Below are positions 7,800-17,362 of a stretch of DNA of 64,000 nt, piece after piece (the first letter of the stretch is position 1; the number at the start of each line of letters is the position of its first letter). The translations under genes and the position numbers were made by a program. Source of the DNA: UTCHB3 sp964531325 (GTDB lineage: Bacteria > Bacteroidota > Ignavibacteria > Ignavibacteriales > Ignavibacteriaceae); the NCBI GenBank assembly GCA_964531325.1, contig CAZHCW010000017.1, positions 1 to 64,000 of the forward strand, in the 5' to 3' direction. Under the pieces are notes generated by a model. That model was not told where the DNA came from and made no database searches. It worked only from the letters and a program-made list of their open reading frames with translations.

Positions 7800-9875
7800 A
7801 TGAGAACTCCGTTATTTGTAGCAGTTGTCTTTTTGTTTATCTTCTCGTTTAATGCAAACATTTGTTCGCAACAGGCTACAGTTGACACTAACAAGGTTTT
7901 GCAACCGGAAGAAAGACATTCTTCAGCTATGCAGCTTGTATCAATGTTTGTAGAGAGATATCACTATAGTCCCAAAGAGATGAATGACAGCCTGTCGAGC
8001 TGGATATATAACGATTATTTAAAATCTCTCGATTTTCAGCGGATGTATTTTTTACAGACAGACATAGATCAATTTGAAAAATACCGTTATGTGCTCGATC
8101 AAAATTTATCCACCGGAAATCTGATTCCACCTTTTGATATTTTTAACATCTATAAGGAGCGACTCAGCGAAAGGGTAAAATTTGCCATAGATGTCCTGGA
8201 CAAACCGTTGGATCTCACCAAAAATGAAGAAATTGACCTTGATCGTGAAAAAGCGAAATACGCTACAAATGAAAAAGAATTAAATGATCTCTGGCTGAAG
8301 CGGATAAAATTTGATGTAATCGGACTGATTCTCGGCGGAAAAGAAGAAAAGGATGCAAGAGAATTGCTTCAAAAGAGATACAAAAATCTGCACAAAGCAA
8401 TTCTGCAATACAGACCAGATGATGTTTTTCAGATTTATATGGGTTCTGTGATGGAATCCATCGACCCTCATTCTTCATATATGTCACCCAAAACCTCACA
8501 GGATTTTAATATCAATATGGCACAATCTCTCGAGGGGATTGGTGCAACACTTACATCGGAAAATGATTATGTTACCATTGTTAGAGTGGTACCCGGGGGA
8601 CCGGCCTCAAAAAGCGGTCTGGTTGAGGATGGTGATAGAATAATTGGTGTTGCTCAAGGTGATGACGGCGAAATGGTTGATATTGTTGGATGGAGAACTG
8701 ATGACGCGGTTCAATTAATCCGTGGTGCAAAAGGGACAATTGTGAGATTAACACTTTTAAAGAAGAAAGATGGTGCAAATGCCATCCCGGTTGAGATAAA
8801 GCTTGTAAGAGAAAAAATCAAAATTGAAGAACAGTCAGCAAAGAAAAAAATCATTGAGATTAATGAGAATGGCAAATCTTACAAAGTCGGTATTATAGAT
8901 GTTCCTTCATTTTACCTCGATTTTGAAGGGAAAAGAAAAGGAGAAAAAGATTTCAAGAGTACCTCCAATGATGTAAAGAAAATTCTTGATACACTTAAAC
9001 AAGAAGGTGTTTCCGGAATCGTGATGGATTTGAGAAACAATGGTGGTGGTTCGCTGCTGGAAGCTATTGAACTAACAGGACTTTTCATAACAACCGGACC
9101 GGTGGTTCAGGTGAAGGAAAGTGATGGTTCTGTAAAAGTTAATCGTGACACCGACCCTTTGGTTGCCTGGGATGGTCCTTTAGCTGTGTTAATAAATTCC
9201 GGAAGTGCTTCGGCAAGTGAAATATTTGCTGCAGCAATTCAGGATTATGGCAGAGGAGTTGTTATGGGTGAACAGTCATTTGGAAAAGGAACTGTTCAAA
9301 ATCTTGTTGATCTTGACAAGGTTTCAGGCGGTGAGAAAATGGGACAGTTGACATTGACAATTGCAAAGTTTTACAGAATATCAGGTGGTAGCACACAACA
9401 CAAAGGAGTGGTACCCGACATTATGTTTCCTTCAGCTTTTGATCCAAATGAAACAGGAGAGAGCAGCTATCCAACAGCACTTCCGTGGGATAAAATAGCC
9501 TCTACAGCACATCAGGTAAGTTCAGGAATAGGTGCCATAATACCTGACCTTATAACGAAACACGATTTAAGGACAGGTAAAAATACTGAATACCAATATT
9601 TCATTAAAGATCTTGAAAAATCGAAAACTCACAGGAATAAAAAAGTTTTCTCTCTAAATCTTGAAAAAAGGAAAATTGAGCAGGAAACAATTAAAAAAGA
9701 GGAAGAAGCCCGTAAAAAAGAGAGAGCTGATAAGGGATATATTGAGCTCGACAAAGATGGGAAGATTGTTAAAGAATTGCTTGTAGTGGAAGATCCGTTG
9801 CTTGAAGAAAGTGGTCATATTCTTGCAAATATGATTGAGTTGGTTGATCTTGCGAAAAATGCAGGTAAGAAGTAG
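7800..9875 (+). CDS. prc: Tail-specific (Prc/Tsp-type) carboxy-terminal processing protease
   Basis: A periplasmic S41 serine protease that cleaves proteins from their C-terminus. The ATG at 7800 is preferred: it follows AGGA at a suitable distance and gives a clean signal peptide (MRTPLFVAVVFLFIFSFNANICSQQ). A TTG at 7764 would add 12 residues. Order: N-terminal helical domain with the region around MESIDPHSSYMSP; a PDZ domain (IGATL..IVRVVPGGPASKSGL); the protease core with VMDLRNNGGGSL; the catalytic Ser in GSASASEIFAAAIQDYGRG and the catalytic Lys in FGKGTVQ; then a Lys/Glu-rich C-terminal domain. Large size (about 691 residues) matches the Prc/Tsp subgroup rather than small CtpA. It probably regulates envelope or peptidoglycan proteins. 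Confidence 0.93.
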   Translation: MRTPLFVAVVFLFIFSFNANICSQQATVDTNKVLQPEERHSSAMQLVSMFVERYHYSPKEMNDSLSSWIYNDYLKSLDFQRMYFLQTDIDQFEKYRYVLDQNLSTGNLIPPFDIFNIYKERLSERVKFAIDVLDKPLDLTKNEEIDLDREKAKYATNEKELNDLWLKRIKFDVIGLILGGKEEKDARELLQKRYKNLHKAILQYRPDDVFQIYMGSVMESIDPHSSYMSPKTSQDFNINMAQSLEGIGATLTSENDYVTIVRVVPGGPASKSGLVEDGDRIIGVAQGDDGEMVDIVGWRTDDAVQLIRGAKGTIVRLTLLKKKDGANAIPVEIKLVREKIKIEEQSAKKKIIEINENGKSYKVGIIDVPSFYLDFEGKRKGEKDFKSTSNDVKKILDTLKQEGVSGIVMDLRNNGGGSLLEAIELTGLFITTGPVVQVKESDGSVKVNRDTDPLVAWDGPLAVLINSGSASASEIFAAAIQDYGRGVVMGEQSFGKGTVQNLVDLDKVSGGEKMGQLTLTIAKFYRISGGSTQHKGVVPDIMFPSAFDPNETGESSYPTALPWDKIASTAHQVSSGIGAIIPDLITKHDLRTGKNTEYQYFIKDLEKSKTHRNKKVFSLNLEKRKIEQETIKKEEEARKKERADKGYIELDKDGKIVKELLVVEDPLLEESGHILANMIELVDLAKNAGKK

Positions 9876-9895
9876 TCAATATTAAAAAGTTTAAA

Positions 9896-9929
9896 GTGGT
9901 GGTGATGCCCATCGTGCAGACACCACCAC
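9896..9929. terminator. Hairpin between convergent prc and methyltransferase genes
   Basis: GTGGTGGTG (9896-9904) pairs with CACCACCAC (9921-9929) around a 16-base loop. On the minus strand the stem is followed by TTTAAACTTTTTAATATT, a fair U-tract, so it most likely ends the minus-strand methyltransferase transcript. On the plus strand there is no T-run. Confidence 0.5.
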
Positions 9930-9941
9930 CAACAACTAAAA

Positions 9942-10634
9942 TCATTTTGTTCCGTAAATAAAGAGCATGTTTCCTTTTATATAATGCTCAACTTTTTTAA
10001 CAGTAGCAGGGATCATTTCCAAGACTTCTGCAACTGAAACAGGTTTGCCGACTTCTTTGCGTTTGTGTAAAAATCTGAGATATCTTCCACCTCTTTTTCT
10101 GTCAGTTGTAAGGCAAGAAAAATAGAATTCTCCACCTGTTGAGAGGACTCTCAGCCCCTCATTGATAAACCCTGTTTTATCATCAAACATGTGCAACATA
10201 CCAAAACTGAAAACCGAGTTGAATTGCTCTTCCTCAAAAGGAAGAGTAAATGCATCAGCGTGCAGAAGTGTGATTTTCCCCGGAAATTGTACTGATTCTT
10301 GCAACAATCTTGATTTACCAATTTTTAACATTTCAATCGAGTTATCAAGAAGAATCATTTCGTGATTATTTCGTGCATAAATTTCGTGTGTCTGAATCAA
10401 TCCACCACAACCTATATCCAATATTTTTCCGTGAGCAGAATTGTATGCAAGAGTGGCAAAACCGGTATAATCCTTGGGTTTAGTTCCCCAAATAAATTTA
10501 TTGTAAAATTCTGAACTTACGAGTTTTTCGTAGGCTTTGGCTCTTCTGTCGTAAGGGGCAGATCTGCCGTCATCAAAAACTGAAATGAGTCCGTCTTCAA
10601 CTGAAATATACTGTTGGTTTATCATCGCTGTCAT
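9942..10634 (-). CDS. Class I SAM-dependent methyltransferase, substrate unknown
   Basis: A 230-residue cytoplasmic enzyme with the SAM-binding Rossmann fold: motif I ILDIGCGG near residue 70, the acidic end of strand 2 in MILLDNSIEMLKIG, HADAFTLPFEEEQFNSVFSFGMLHMF as motifs II/III. This is a Methyltransf_11/UbiE-like small-molecule or lipid type, but no substrate-specific feature is visible. It is a single-gene unit. The ATG at 10634 is followed by a second ATG three codons in; either could be used. Confidence 0.8.
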   Translation of the reverse strand: MTAMINQQYISVEDGLISVFDDGRSAPYDRRAKAYEKLVSSEFYNKFIWGTKPKDYTGFATLAYNSAHGKILDIGCGGLIQTHEIYARNNHEMILLDNSIEMLKIGKSRLLQESVQFPGKITLLHADAFTLPFEEEQFNSVFSFGMLHMFDDKTGFINEGLRVLSTGGEFYFSCLTTDRKRGGRYLRFLHKRKEVGKPVSVAEVLEMIPATVKKVEHYIKGNMLFIYGTK

Positions 10635-10806
10635 GGCTTGTCTCTTTATAAAAGATTAAATTAAGTTCCGGAACAAAACTACAGTGAGGATATATATAAG
10701 GAAATTATCTTGTGACAGATTGTTTTTACAGAGTATGGAAGGGGAATTTCAGGGATGTAATCCGTAATAAAATTAGAGGAGGAGTAAAATCAGAATTTTG
10801 TTTGAC

Positions 10807-11502
10807 TCAGTGGATATGTTTTTTTATCGCCTCGTTATACCAACCCATAACCACTCGTGGGCGAGTAATAACAGTTCCAATTACAACAGCAAAGGCTCCA
10901 AGTTTCATCATCTGTGCGGCATCTTCAGGAGATTTAATTTTACCTTCTGCTATAACAGGGATTTTGCATTTTATAGCAAGTGATTCAAGCAGTCTAAAAT
11001 CGGGTTGATCTTTTGGGAGGTGTAGAGTCTCGGGTGTGTAACCACTTAAAGTTGTGGAGAGACAGTGTGCACCGGCGGCCTCACATGCAATCCCTTCTTC
11101 ATAAGTAGCGATATCTGCCATGATAACACAATTTGGGAATCTTTTCCTTACTTCGCTTATGAAGTTAGGTCCTGTAAGTCCTTCTCTTAACCTGAATGTA
11201 CCATCGATTGCGATTATATCACAACCCAGGTTTAATAATTGTTCCACTTGTCTAAATGAGCCTGTGATCTTCACAGTTCCATCACTAAATTTTCCTTTAA
11301 GCAGACCAATCATCGGAAGCGGAACATGCTTCATAATGTTTCTAATTTTGGCAATCCCTTGCGATCGGATAGCCACTGCTCCCGCCATATGTGCAGCTTT
11401 TGCAAAAAGTGTTACTCCGGAAGGAGTATTAAATGGATCATCACCTTCGGATTGACAAGATATGATCATCCCGCCTTTTATTTTTTCAAAAACATCAATC
11501 AT
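10807..11502 (-). CDS. nanE: NanE-like N-acylmannosamine-6-phosphate 2-epimerase
   Basis: A 231-residue TIM-barrel protein of the NanE family, which epimerises ManNAc-6-P to GlcNAc-6-P. Family motifs: GGMIISCQSEGDDPF, IGLLKGKF (catalytic Lys region), IIAIDGTFRLRE, ADIATYEEG, STTLSGYT, VIAEGKIKSPEDA, VVIGTVITRPR. The ends of several motifs differ from classic NanE (for example RLREGL and TRPRVVMGWY). No other sialic-acid gene (nanA, nanK, nanT) is in the window. It overlaps the hydantoinase-like gene by 4 bases, so its true substrate may be a different sugar phosphate handled by that operon. The family call is firm; the substrate is inference. Confidence 0.82.
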   Translation of the reverse strand: MIDVFEKIKGGMIISCQSEGDDPFNTPSGVTLFAKAAHMAGAVAIRSQGIAKIRNIMKHVPLPMIGLLKGKFSDGTVKITGSFRQVEQLLNLGCDIIAIDGTFRLREGLTGPNFISEVRKRFPNCVIMADIATYEEGIACEAAGAHCLSTTLSGYTPETLHLPKDQPDFRLLESLAIKCKIPVIAEGKIKSPEDAAQMMKLGAFAVVIGTVITRPRVVMGWYNEAIKKHIH

Positions 11503-13661
11503 TTTTTCTCCTCGGCAATAATAATGCAGTTTGATTCAGATGGAATATCTTTTATCTCAATCTCAGCAATTGAAAGAAGTTGAGCTTCTGAGATCAGTCC
11601 ACTCAGATCAATTATTTTGGGTCCTGCGAGCAGGTAAATTCCCGGGATCAGTGCACCGGCATCACCATAAGATGTCATCTCAGCTATCATTGTGCTGATC
11701 CTGCTTTTTAATTCACCGGCTTTAACTTCTGAAGCTTTTGCCCCGTTGATCTGCAATTTAATTGTTCCCTCGTCGTCAATAACCTTTATTCCGTGGATTT
11801 TTTCAGTGATTAAACCAAAAAGTTTTTTCACCTGATGTTCAGCGGAAAAGACAAAAAGTGATCCAGTTGTTCCTTTAATCTCCACCTGCTCTTTTGGTTT
11901 CCCAAACGACTTTGCAGCCACTTTATGGACATCTTCAGGGGTGAGAGTCGTGATCCCGAGGTCTTTCGTTCTCAATTCTCCGGAACCGAGTGCTGTGGCA
12001 ATCACCTTTTTGTTCTGGTTATCGATCTCTATTGTCACTTCAACCGAATTAGCATTTGCACCCATTTTTACGACTGACTCAAATGCCTCTTGACGGATTG
12101 AGAGTATATCGTTTTCCGATGGGTTAATAATGTTCCTCTCAATTGAGTCACGAATTATTCCAAGGGCAGCCCCTATGGCGGAGATTACTTCACAATTTTC
12201 GGCAATTTTATGGGGAAGTTGTAAATAATTTGCAGTAAACGGTACAATGGATGATGCACCACCACCGCCGCCAACAAATTCAATCAGTGATTCATCTAAT
12301 TTATACTCTCTGCTTAATTGCTTTATAACCGGTTTAATTTTCTCGGCTGAAATTGAAAGAATTTTTGTGGCAATCTCATCGCCCTGTTTATTCGTAAGTT
12401 GTTCTAATCTCTTGAATACTGAATTAATTGCCTCTGTGTTTGCACCACCGTGCCCGAGAGAAGTAACCAGATTCAATTTATATGAAGCTTCTGTTGGTGT
12501 AACGGTAAACAGGTTATCGCTGTCGGGTGATTTAATGGCAAGATAATCTGATGGATCACCCGGAAGGGGAGTTACGCTTTTAATTTCACTTTTTGAAAAA
12601 TCAACATTACCTGAGTATGAGGCGTAATGAAGACCTGCAATATGGGCTGACCTTGGCCCAACATCTGTGATTTCACCATTGGAATAACGAGGGATTGAGC
12701 CCCCTGCAATACCCAAAGTTCGAACATCAAGGGTTCTGACAAACAACCTGTTTTTACCAATTTGAGCTGTTTTTACCTGAGGTTTTCCATTTTTAATTAC
12801 ACTGATATCTGTTGAAGTTCCGCCCACTTCAAGAAATATACCATCCGAAATTTTTACATATTTGAGGGCTGCTGCTACCCCGGCCGCGGGTCCTGAGAGC
12901 ATCGTAAGTATGGGTCGTTTCCTCATTTCATTGATATCCATGATACCACCATCTGAGCGCATAACCATAAGAGGGGCTTTGATACCACTTTCTCTAACGG
13001 CTTTTTCGGTAAGGTCAGCGGTTTCGAGCATTTTAGGCATCATGCTTGCATTTATCACTGCAGTTCGGGTTCTGACACGCAGTCCATAAAGTTTTGTAAT
13101 TCCACTCGCAGTTGTTGTTAAAATTCCTTTTTTGATCGAAATCTCAGCAACCAGGTTTTCATTTGTGGGGTCGTCAACTCCAAATGCTTCTGTGGCAACG
13201 ATAACTTGTGCACCTTCTGCCAATAATTCGTCAATCAATGCGGGAACTGTTTCGATCCATCCATTTTTTGCGGTATCAATAAATCTGAATTTGGTATGGA
13301 GGAATTTTCCGGGCGAAAGTTCGATGTTGTCAGGATTACATTCTTTTTTAGCAAGCAGTTTTTCAAATCCATTTGCCATTCCCACAACTCCCACAGTGGC
13401 AACATCACCCTCAAGAAGAGCATTTGTTGCTTGTGTGGTTGAATGAGCTATCAAGATTACTTCTTCGGGGCTTATAGAACAGTCGTTTATCAGGGTCATC
13501 ATAGAGTCAACAACCCCTCGTGCAACACCTTCCTGCGACTTGTGTGTGGTTGGCACACACGACTTTCCCACGATAGAATAATCTGCGATGTCAACAGCCA
13601 CTGCATGGGTGAATGTGCCACCTACATCGATACCGATTTTAATTTTTCTTTTGTTTTCCAT
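11499..13661 (-). CDS. Hydantoinase/oxoprolinase (HyuA)-family ASKHA protein
   Basis: About 720 residues. The family contains ATP-dependent 5-oxoprolinase, N-methylhydantoinase A and acetone-carboxylase subunits, with an actin/hexokinase (ASKHA) fold. Visible motifs: phosphate-1 IGIDVGGTFTHAVAVD at the N-terminus, HSTTQATNALLEGDVATVG, MLSGPAAGVAAAL, EVGGTSTDISVIKNGKP, and the Gly-rich FVGGGGGASS. An in-frame start at 13745 exists but would overlap the upstream permease by 73 bases; the ATG at 13661 starts just before the motif and has AAGG upstream. No HyuB partner is adjacent. Tight linkage to a permease and a NanE-like epimerase suggests it activates or opens an imported substrate. Substrate unknown. 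Confidence 0.85.
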   Translation of the reverse strand: MENKRKIKIGIDVGGTFTHAVAVDIADYSIVGKSCVPTTHKSQEGVARGVVDSMMTLINDCSISPEEVILIAHSTTQATNALLEGDVATVGVVGMANGFEKLLAKKECNPDNIELSPGKFLHTKFRFIDTAKNGWIETVPALIDELLAEGAQVIVATEAFGVDDPTNENLVAEISIKKGILTTTASGITKLYGLRVRTRTAVINASMMPKMLETADLTEKAVRESGIKAPLMVMRSDGGIMDINEMRKRPILTMLSGPAAGVAAALKYVKISDGIFLEVGGTSTDISVIKNGKPQVKTAQIGKNRLFVRTLDVRTLGIAGGSIPRYSNGEITDVGPRSAHIAGLHYASYSGNVDFSKSEIKSVTPLPGDPSDYLAIKSPDSDNLFTVTPTEASYKLNLVTSLGHGGANTEAINSVFKRLEQLTNKQGDEIATKILSISAEKIKPVIKQLSREYKLDESLIEFVGGGGGASSIVPFTANYLQLPHKIAENCEVISAIGAALGIIRDSIERNIINPSENDILSIRQEAFESVVKMGANANSVEVTIEIDNQNKKVIATALGSGELRTKDLGITTLTPEDVHKVAAKSFGKPKEQVEIKGTTGSLFVFSAEHQVKKLFGLITEKIHGIKVIDDEGTIKLQINGAKASEVKAGELKSRISTMIAEMTSYGDAGALIPGIYLLAGPKIIDLSGLISEAQLLSIAEIEIKDIPSESNCIIIAEEKK

Positions 13662-13672
13662 CTGCGAATACC

Positions 13673-15142
13673 TTAGTAGAAAATCATGGCGGCAATCACC
13701 AATCCAATTATAGCTGCGACCCATGTATATGGAAGGGTATTCCATAAAATCTTTTGGACATCAATTTTCATCTCGTTGGCGAGCCAGACATTTTGAGTGT
13801 TTGTTGGATCGCTGATTCCTTGGATTTGTCCAACTGCCATAAGAAGTCCCATAATCGCTCCAGCGGGCATCCCTCCTGCGAGAAATATTGCTGCGATGCC
13901 GTAACCCATGCCCCAGACATTTAGAGGCCCTCTGTAAAGAGCAAGTGGTGCAGCAAGACTGAAGAGAATTACATATCCCATAGCTGATTCCGGTTTTATC
14001 GCTTGAAGTACCGGTTTTAGAAGTAACAGAACCGGCCAACCGTCTTTAAATGATTCCATAAGAACAGCGGGGGGTCCCATCACTGCATTTAGCAACATTC
14101 CAATCCCCAACATTAAAGCGACAGCTGGCATCACCACTGCGCCACCATCAAGGATTGATCTGATAAGAATGTTAAGTGAACCTTTTTGGTAAGTTGAAAT
14201 AAAACCATAAATCAAACCGGCAATGAAAGCTGCGATGAAGTTGATTCCAAAAACAAGTATTAGAAATAACGGAATGATGGGGATAAAATATGCTGTAAAA
14301 CTGACTTTACCATCTCCTTCGTTTTTGAAGAGGCGAATCAGCGATATCAACACCAGTATTCCTATACCGACACCAACAACATACTTTAATGTTATCGGTA
14401 TGAAAGAAAGAATCTCATCCAGAAAATCACTCAGTGCCACAGGAATATGTCTATAACCAAACCAGAGCAGAAATCCGATTACTGCGATTCCGACGAGGTA
14501 AGAGGCAATCTTCATAAAGTTTATATCGTGGCCATCTTTGTAAAGCTGAATGGTGATATAAATTACAGCTATCACAAACATCAAAACAAACATGATAAGA
14601 GCAAACGATTGCACTTCATCAACTTGAAGTTTGAGAACTTGTGTGTAAACAGCCCAGTTACCAACATTGAGAATGCCACCTATACTGAGCCCGGTGAGAA
14701 AGATACCGGTTGTTGTTACAGGACCAACACCAACAGATGCCAGAATCGGAAGAACAACTGTTGAAACCATAATAATGGCTCCCAGTCCACCCAGTGTGGT
14801 GAAGAGCAGAATGATCAGGAGTAACATCACAATTGAAATAGCCCAGGGTTTATCTCCTGATAATTCTGCACCGGTTTTAATAAAACTTTCAGCGACTCCG
14901 GTTTTTTGCATCATTATCGAAAGCATGCTGCCAAAGATTGCAATTGTGTATGCCTCTGATAATCTTGTTGCGCCATTCCCCATCACAAAAGTAAAAACAT
15001 CAACGATATTAACACCGGAAATGAGGGGAATAAAAAACGCGAGCAGGGGAAGTGCAAGCAGTGCCGGGATTTTTCGCAGGAACATCAGAATGACAAATAC
15101 GAGAAATACCAAAAGTAATAGAGTAAGTTGAACAGATTCCAT
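13673..15142 (-). CDS. Ion-transporter-superfamily permease of the hyuA/nanE operon
   Basis: A 489-residue inner-membrane protein with about 12 hydrophobic segments. Repeated Gly/Thr-rich stretches (TTLGGLGAIIMVSTVVLPIL, GLSIGGILNVGNWAVY, QGISDPTNTQN) look like the organic-anion transporters of the IT superfamily (GntP/DcuC/CitMHS-like). It is the first gene of a three-gene minus-strand unit, 11 bases before the hydantoinase-like start, so it very likely imports the substrate of that pathway. The exact family and substrate cannot be read from the sequence alone. Confidence 0.75.
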   Translation of the reverse strand: MESVQLTLLLLVFLVFVILMFLRKIPALLALPLLAFFIPLISGVNIVDVFTFVMGNGATRLSEAYTIAIFGSMLSIMMQKTGVAESFIKTGAELSGDKPWAISIVMLLLIILLFTTLGGLGAIIMVSTVVLPILASVGVGPVTTTGIFLTGLSIGGILNVGNWAVYTQVLKLQVDEVQSFALIMFVLMFVIAVIYITIQLYKDGHDINFMKIASYLVGIAVIGFLLWFGYRHIPVALSDFLDEILSFIPITLKYVVGVGIGILVLISLIRLFKNEGDGKVSFTAYFIPIIPLFLILVFGINFIAAFIAGLIYGFISTYQKGSLNILIRSILDGGAVVMPAVALMLGIGMLLNAVMGPPAVLMESFKDGWPVLLLLKPVLQAIKPESAMGYVILFSLAAPLALYRGPLNVWGMGYGIAAIFLAGGMPAGAIMGLLMAVGQIQGISDPTNTQNVWLANEMKIDVQKILWNTLPYTWVAAIIGLVIAAMIFY

Positions 15143-15255
15143 AAAAACAGTCAGATTCTAAAACGAATTAATTTTATAATCAAATTTAAAGATTTTTTAT
15201 TAGATCGAGGATTAATTAATTTATGGAAGTTATTTTTTGAAGTTATGGAAACCTG

Positions 15256-16278
15256 ATGAATATAAAGAAAAACAAATCTTTGAGAGAATTAAATACATTT
15301 GGAGTTGATTCAATGGCTGAGCATTTTCTTAAGGTAACCTCCTCTGCAGACCTGCTTGAATCAATGAAGTATATAGAGAAAAACCGGCTAAAATATTTTG
15401 TTCTCGGCGGCGGAAGTAATATACTGTTGGGATTCAGTAAATACAAGGGTGCTGTAATTCATATGCAAACCAAAGGAGTGGAAACAGTTGCAGAAACTCC
15501 CGAACATGAAATATTAGAATGTGCTGCGGGGGTTAATTGGGATGAATTTGTTGAATATACTGTGGAAAGGGGGCTTGGAGGGGTAGAGAATATGTCTTTA
15601 ATTCCCGGAACTGTGGGAGCCTCACCAATTCAAAACATTGGCGCGTATGGTCAGGAATTAAAAGATACATTCGAATCTGCCAAGGTGTTCCTTACCGAAG
15701 AAAAGAGGATGATTACTCTTACAAAAGATGAATGTAAATTTGATTATAGAGACAGTATTTTCAAAAGAGAGTTGAAAGGGAAATCAATAATATTAAGTGT
15801 AGCGTTAAAACTAAAAAAGAATCCAAAATTAAATTATTCATATAAAGGGATACGGGAACTGATTTTTAAGAGGGGGGACGAAAAACCAACTCTAAGCGAT
15901 ATGCGTGATGCAGTTATTAAACTAAGGACCCAAAAACTTCCGGATCCTGCCATTACAGGTAATGCCGGAAGTTTTTTCAAAAACCCTGAAATTAGTGAAG
16001 AATCTTTCGGGATACTTAAAAGATTTGTCCCCGAGATAGATGGATTTAAATCGAAGGATGACAAGATTAAAATCTCTGCGGCAAAACTTATTGAACTATC
16101 CGGATGGAAAGGTAGAAGAGAGGGCAATTGTGGCGTTTATGAAAATCACTCACTTGTGTTGGTAAATTATGGTGGCGCATCAGGTGATGAAATTGTAAAC
16201 CTGGCAAATCGAATAATTGATGATGTTTATCAAAAATTTGGCATCAGATTATCTGTAGAAGTTAATTTACTTCAGTGA
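15256..16278 (+). CDS. murB: UDP-N-acetylmuramate dehydrogenase
   Basis: A 340-residue flavoenzyme that reduces UDP-GlcNAc-enolpyruvate to UDP-MurNAc in peptidoglycan synthesis, in the cytoplasm. Motifs: N-terminal LRELNTFGVDSMAE, FAD-binding YFVLGGGSNILL, SLIPGTVGASPIQNIGAYGQE, FDYRDSIFK, and GNAGSFFKNP with the catalytic Ser. Length and the DYRDSIF region match the type I (E. coli-like) enzyme. GGAAACCTG precedes the ATG. Its last 7 bases overlap the end of the convergent permease gene. Confidence 0.95.
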   Translation: MNIKKNKSLRELNTFGVDSMAEHFLKVTSSADLLESMKYIEKNRLKYFVLGGGSNILLGFSKYKGAVIHMQTKGVETVAETPEHEILECAAGVNWDEFVEYTVERGLGGVENMSLIPGTVGASPIQNIGAYGQELKDTFESAKVFLTEEKRMITLTKDECKFDYRDSIFKRELKGKSIILSVALKLKKNPKLNYSYKGIRELIFKRGDEKPTLSDMRDAVIKLRTQKLPDPAITGNAGSFFKNPEISEESFGILKRFVPEIDGFKSKDDKIKISAAKLIELSGWKGRREGNCGVYENHSLVLVNYGGASGDEIVNLANRIIDDVYQKFGIRLSVEVNLLQ

Positions 16279-17261
16279 ATTAGATTGTTAAAAAAAACTG
16301 CTAATGAATAATAGACGGGGATGCCCACGATAATATTGAACGGAAAAGTTATAGCTAATGATGCTGTAAGATAAAGGGAGGGATTTGCTTCAGGCAGCAC
16401 TATTCTTACAGCAGCCGGTGCCGCAATATAAGATGAACTTGCTGCTAAAACACCAAACAGCACTGCGTTTCCGGTTCCAAGATCGAAGAGAGTAGCCCCA
16501 AAAGTTGCCATCAATCCGTTAAAAATTGGAAATAAGATTGCAAACAAAGTAAGAGAATATCCAACCCTGCCAAAATCGCTAAGTTTCCTTCCGGCAACAA
16601 TTCCCATATCCAGAAGGAAAAAGGTAAGCACTCCCTGAAAAGGGTCTATGAAAAATGGTTTTGTGAGAGCATAACCATTATCCGCTGATATGAAACCGAT
16701 CAACAAACTTCCCCCCAGTAAGATAACACTTTCATTCGTAATTGACTCACGAATTACGGCCTTAAGTGATTTTGACCCTGCGGCTTTGGAAGTATAATAG
16801 ATAGCCAGTCCAATTCCTGCCAGGATTGCCGGGAATTCCATCATTGCCATTACTCCAACCATAAAACCACCAAAGTGGAGTCCTGCCCGTTCAATAAAAG
16901 AGATTGTTGTTACAAAAGTGACCACACTCACCGACCCGTAATGTGCTGCGATAGCCCCGGAATTGATGGCGTCAAGTTTTATTCCTTTTTTTAGTATAAA
17001 AAAGGCGAGAACCGGGATTATCCCTGCTAATAAAAGTCCAAATAAAACGGCTATGAGAAGTTCGGAATTCATACCTGTTTTCGAAATTTCATAACCTCCC
17101 TTAAACCCAATGGAAGCCATCAGGTAATATGAAAACATTTTTATTATTGGATCAGGAATTTTAAGGTCTGACCTGATTAAGGCTACGGTTAATCCTAAAA
17201 TAAAGAATAGAATAGCAGGATTTTTAAGATTTACGATACCACCGGTTATGAATTCGATCAT
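16272..17261 (-). CDS. sbtA: SbtA-family sodium-dependent bicarbonate permease
   Basis: About 329 residues with some ten membrane segments and the family signatures KMFSYYLMASIGFKGGYEI and AAHYGSVSVVTF. SbtA proteins import bicarbonate with sodium, best known from cyanobacterial carbon concentration. In a heterotroph the role could be supply of bicarbonate to carboxylases, but that is inference. The ATG at 17261 (MIEFITGG) is preferred over an in-frame start at 17303 because it begins just before the first membrane segment and has GAG at a good distance. No SbtB (PII-like) regulator is adjacent. Confidence 0.85.
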   Translation of the reverse strand: MIEFITGGIVNLKNPAILFFILGLTVALIRSDLKIPDPIIKMFSYYLMASIGFKGGYEISKTGMNSELLIAVLFGLLLAGIIPVLAFFILKKGIKLDAINSGAIAAHYGSVSVVTFVTTISFIERAGLHFGGFMVGVMAMMEFPAILAGIGLAIYYTSKAAGSKSLKAVIRESITNESVILLGGSLLIGFISADNGYALTKPFFIDPFQGVLTFFLLDMGIVAGRKLSDFGRVGYSLTLFAILFPIFNGLMATFGATLFDLGTGNAVLFGVLAASSSYIAAPAAVRIVLPEANPSLYLTASLAITFPFNIIVGIPVYYSLAVFFNNLIH

Positions 17262-17362
17262 GAATACTCGTTTTCTATAAAAATTGGAGTTTGTGACTCG
17301 CAAAAAAACAAAAAATTACGCTATTTTTGTATATATTTTTTCCCATTTTCAGGATAATAATT

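Noticed and set aside
10775..10806. Ribosome-site-like GAGGAGG on the plus strand
   Set aside because: It is not followed by a start codon at a useful distance; the frames there run antisense through nanE with no protein-like composition.
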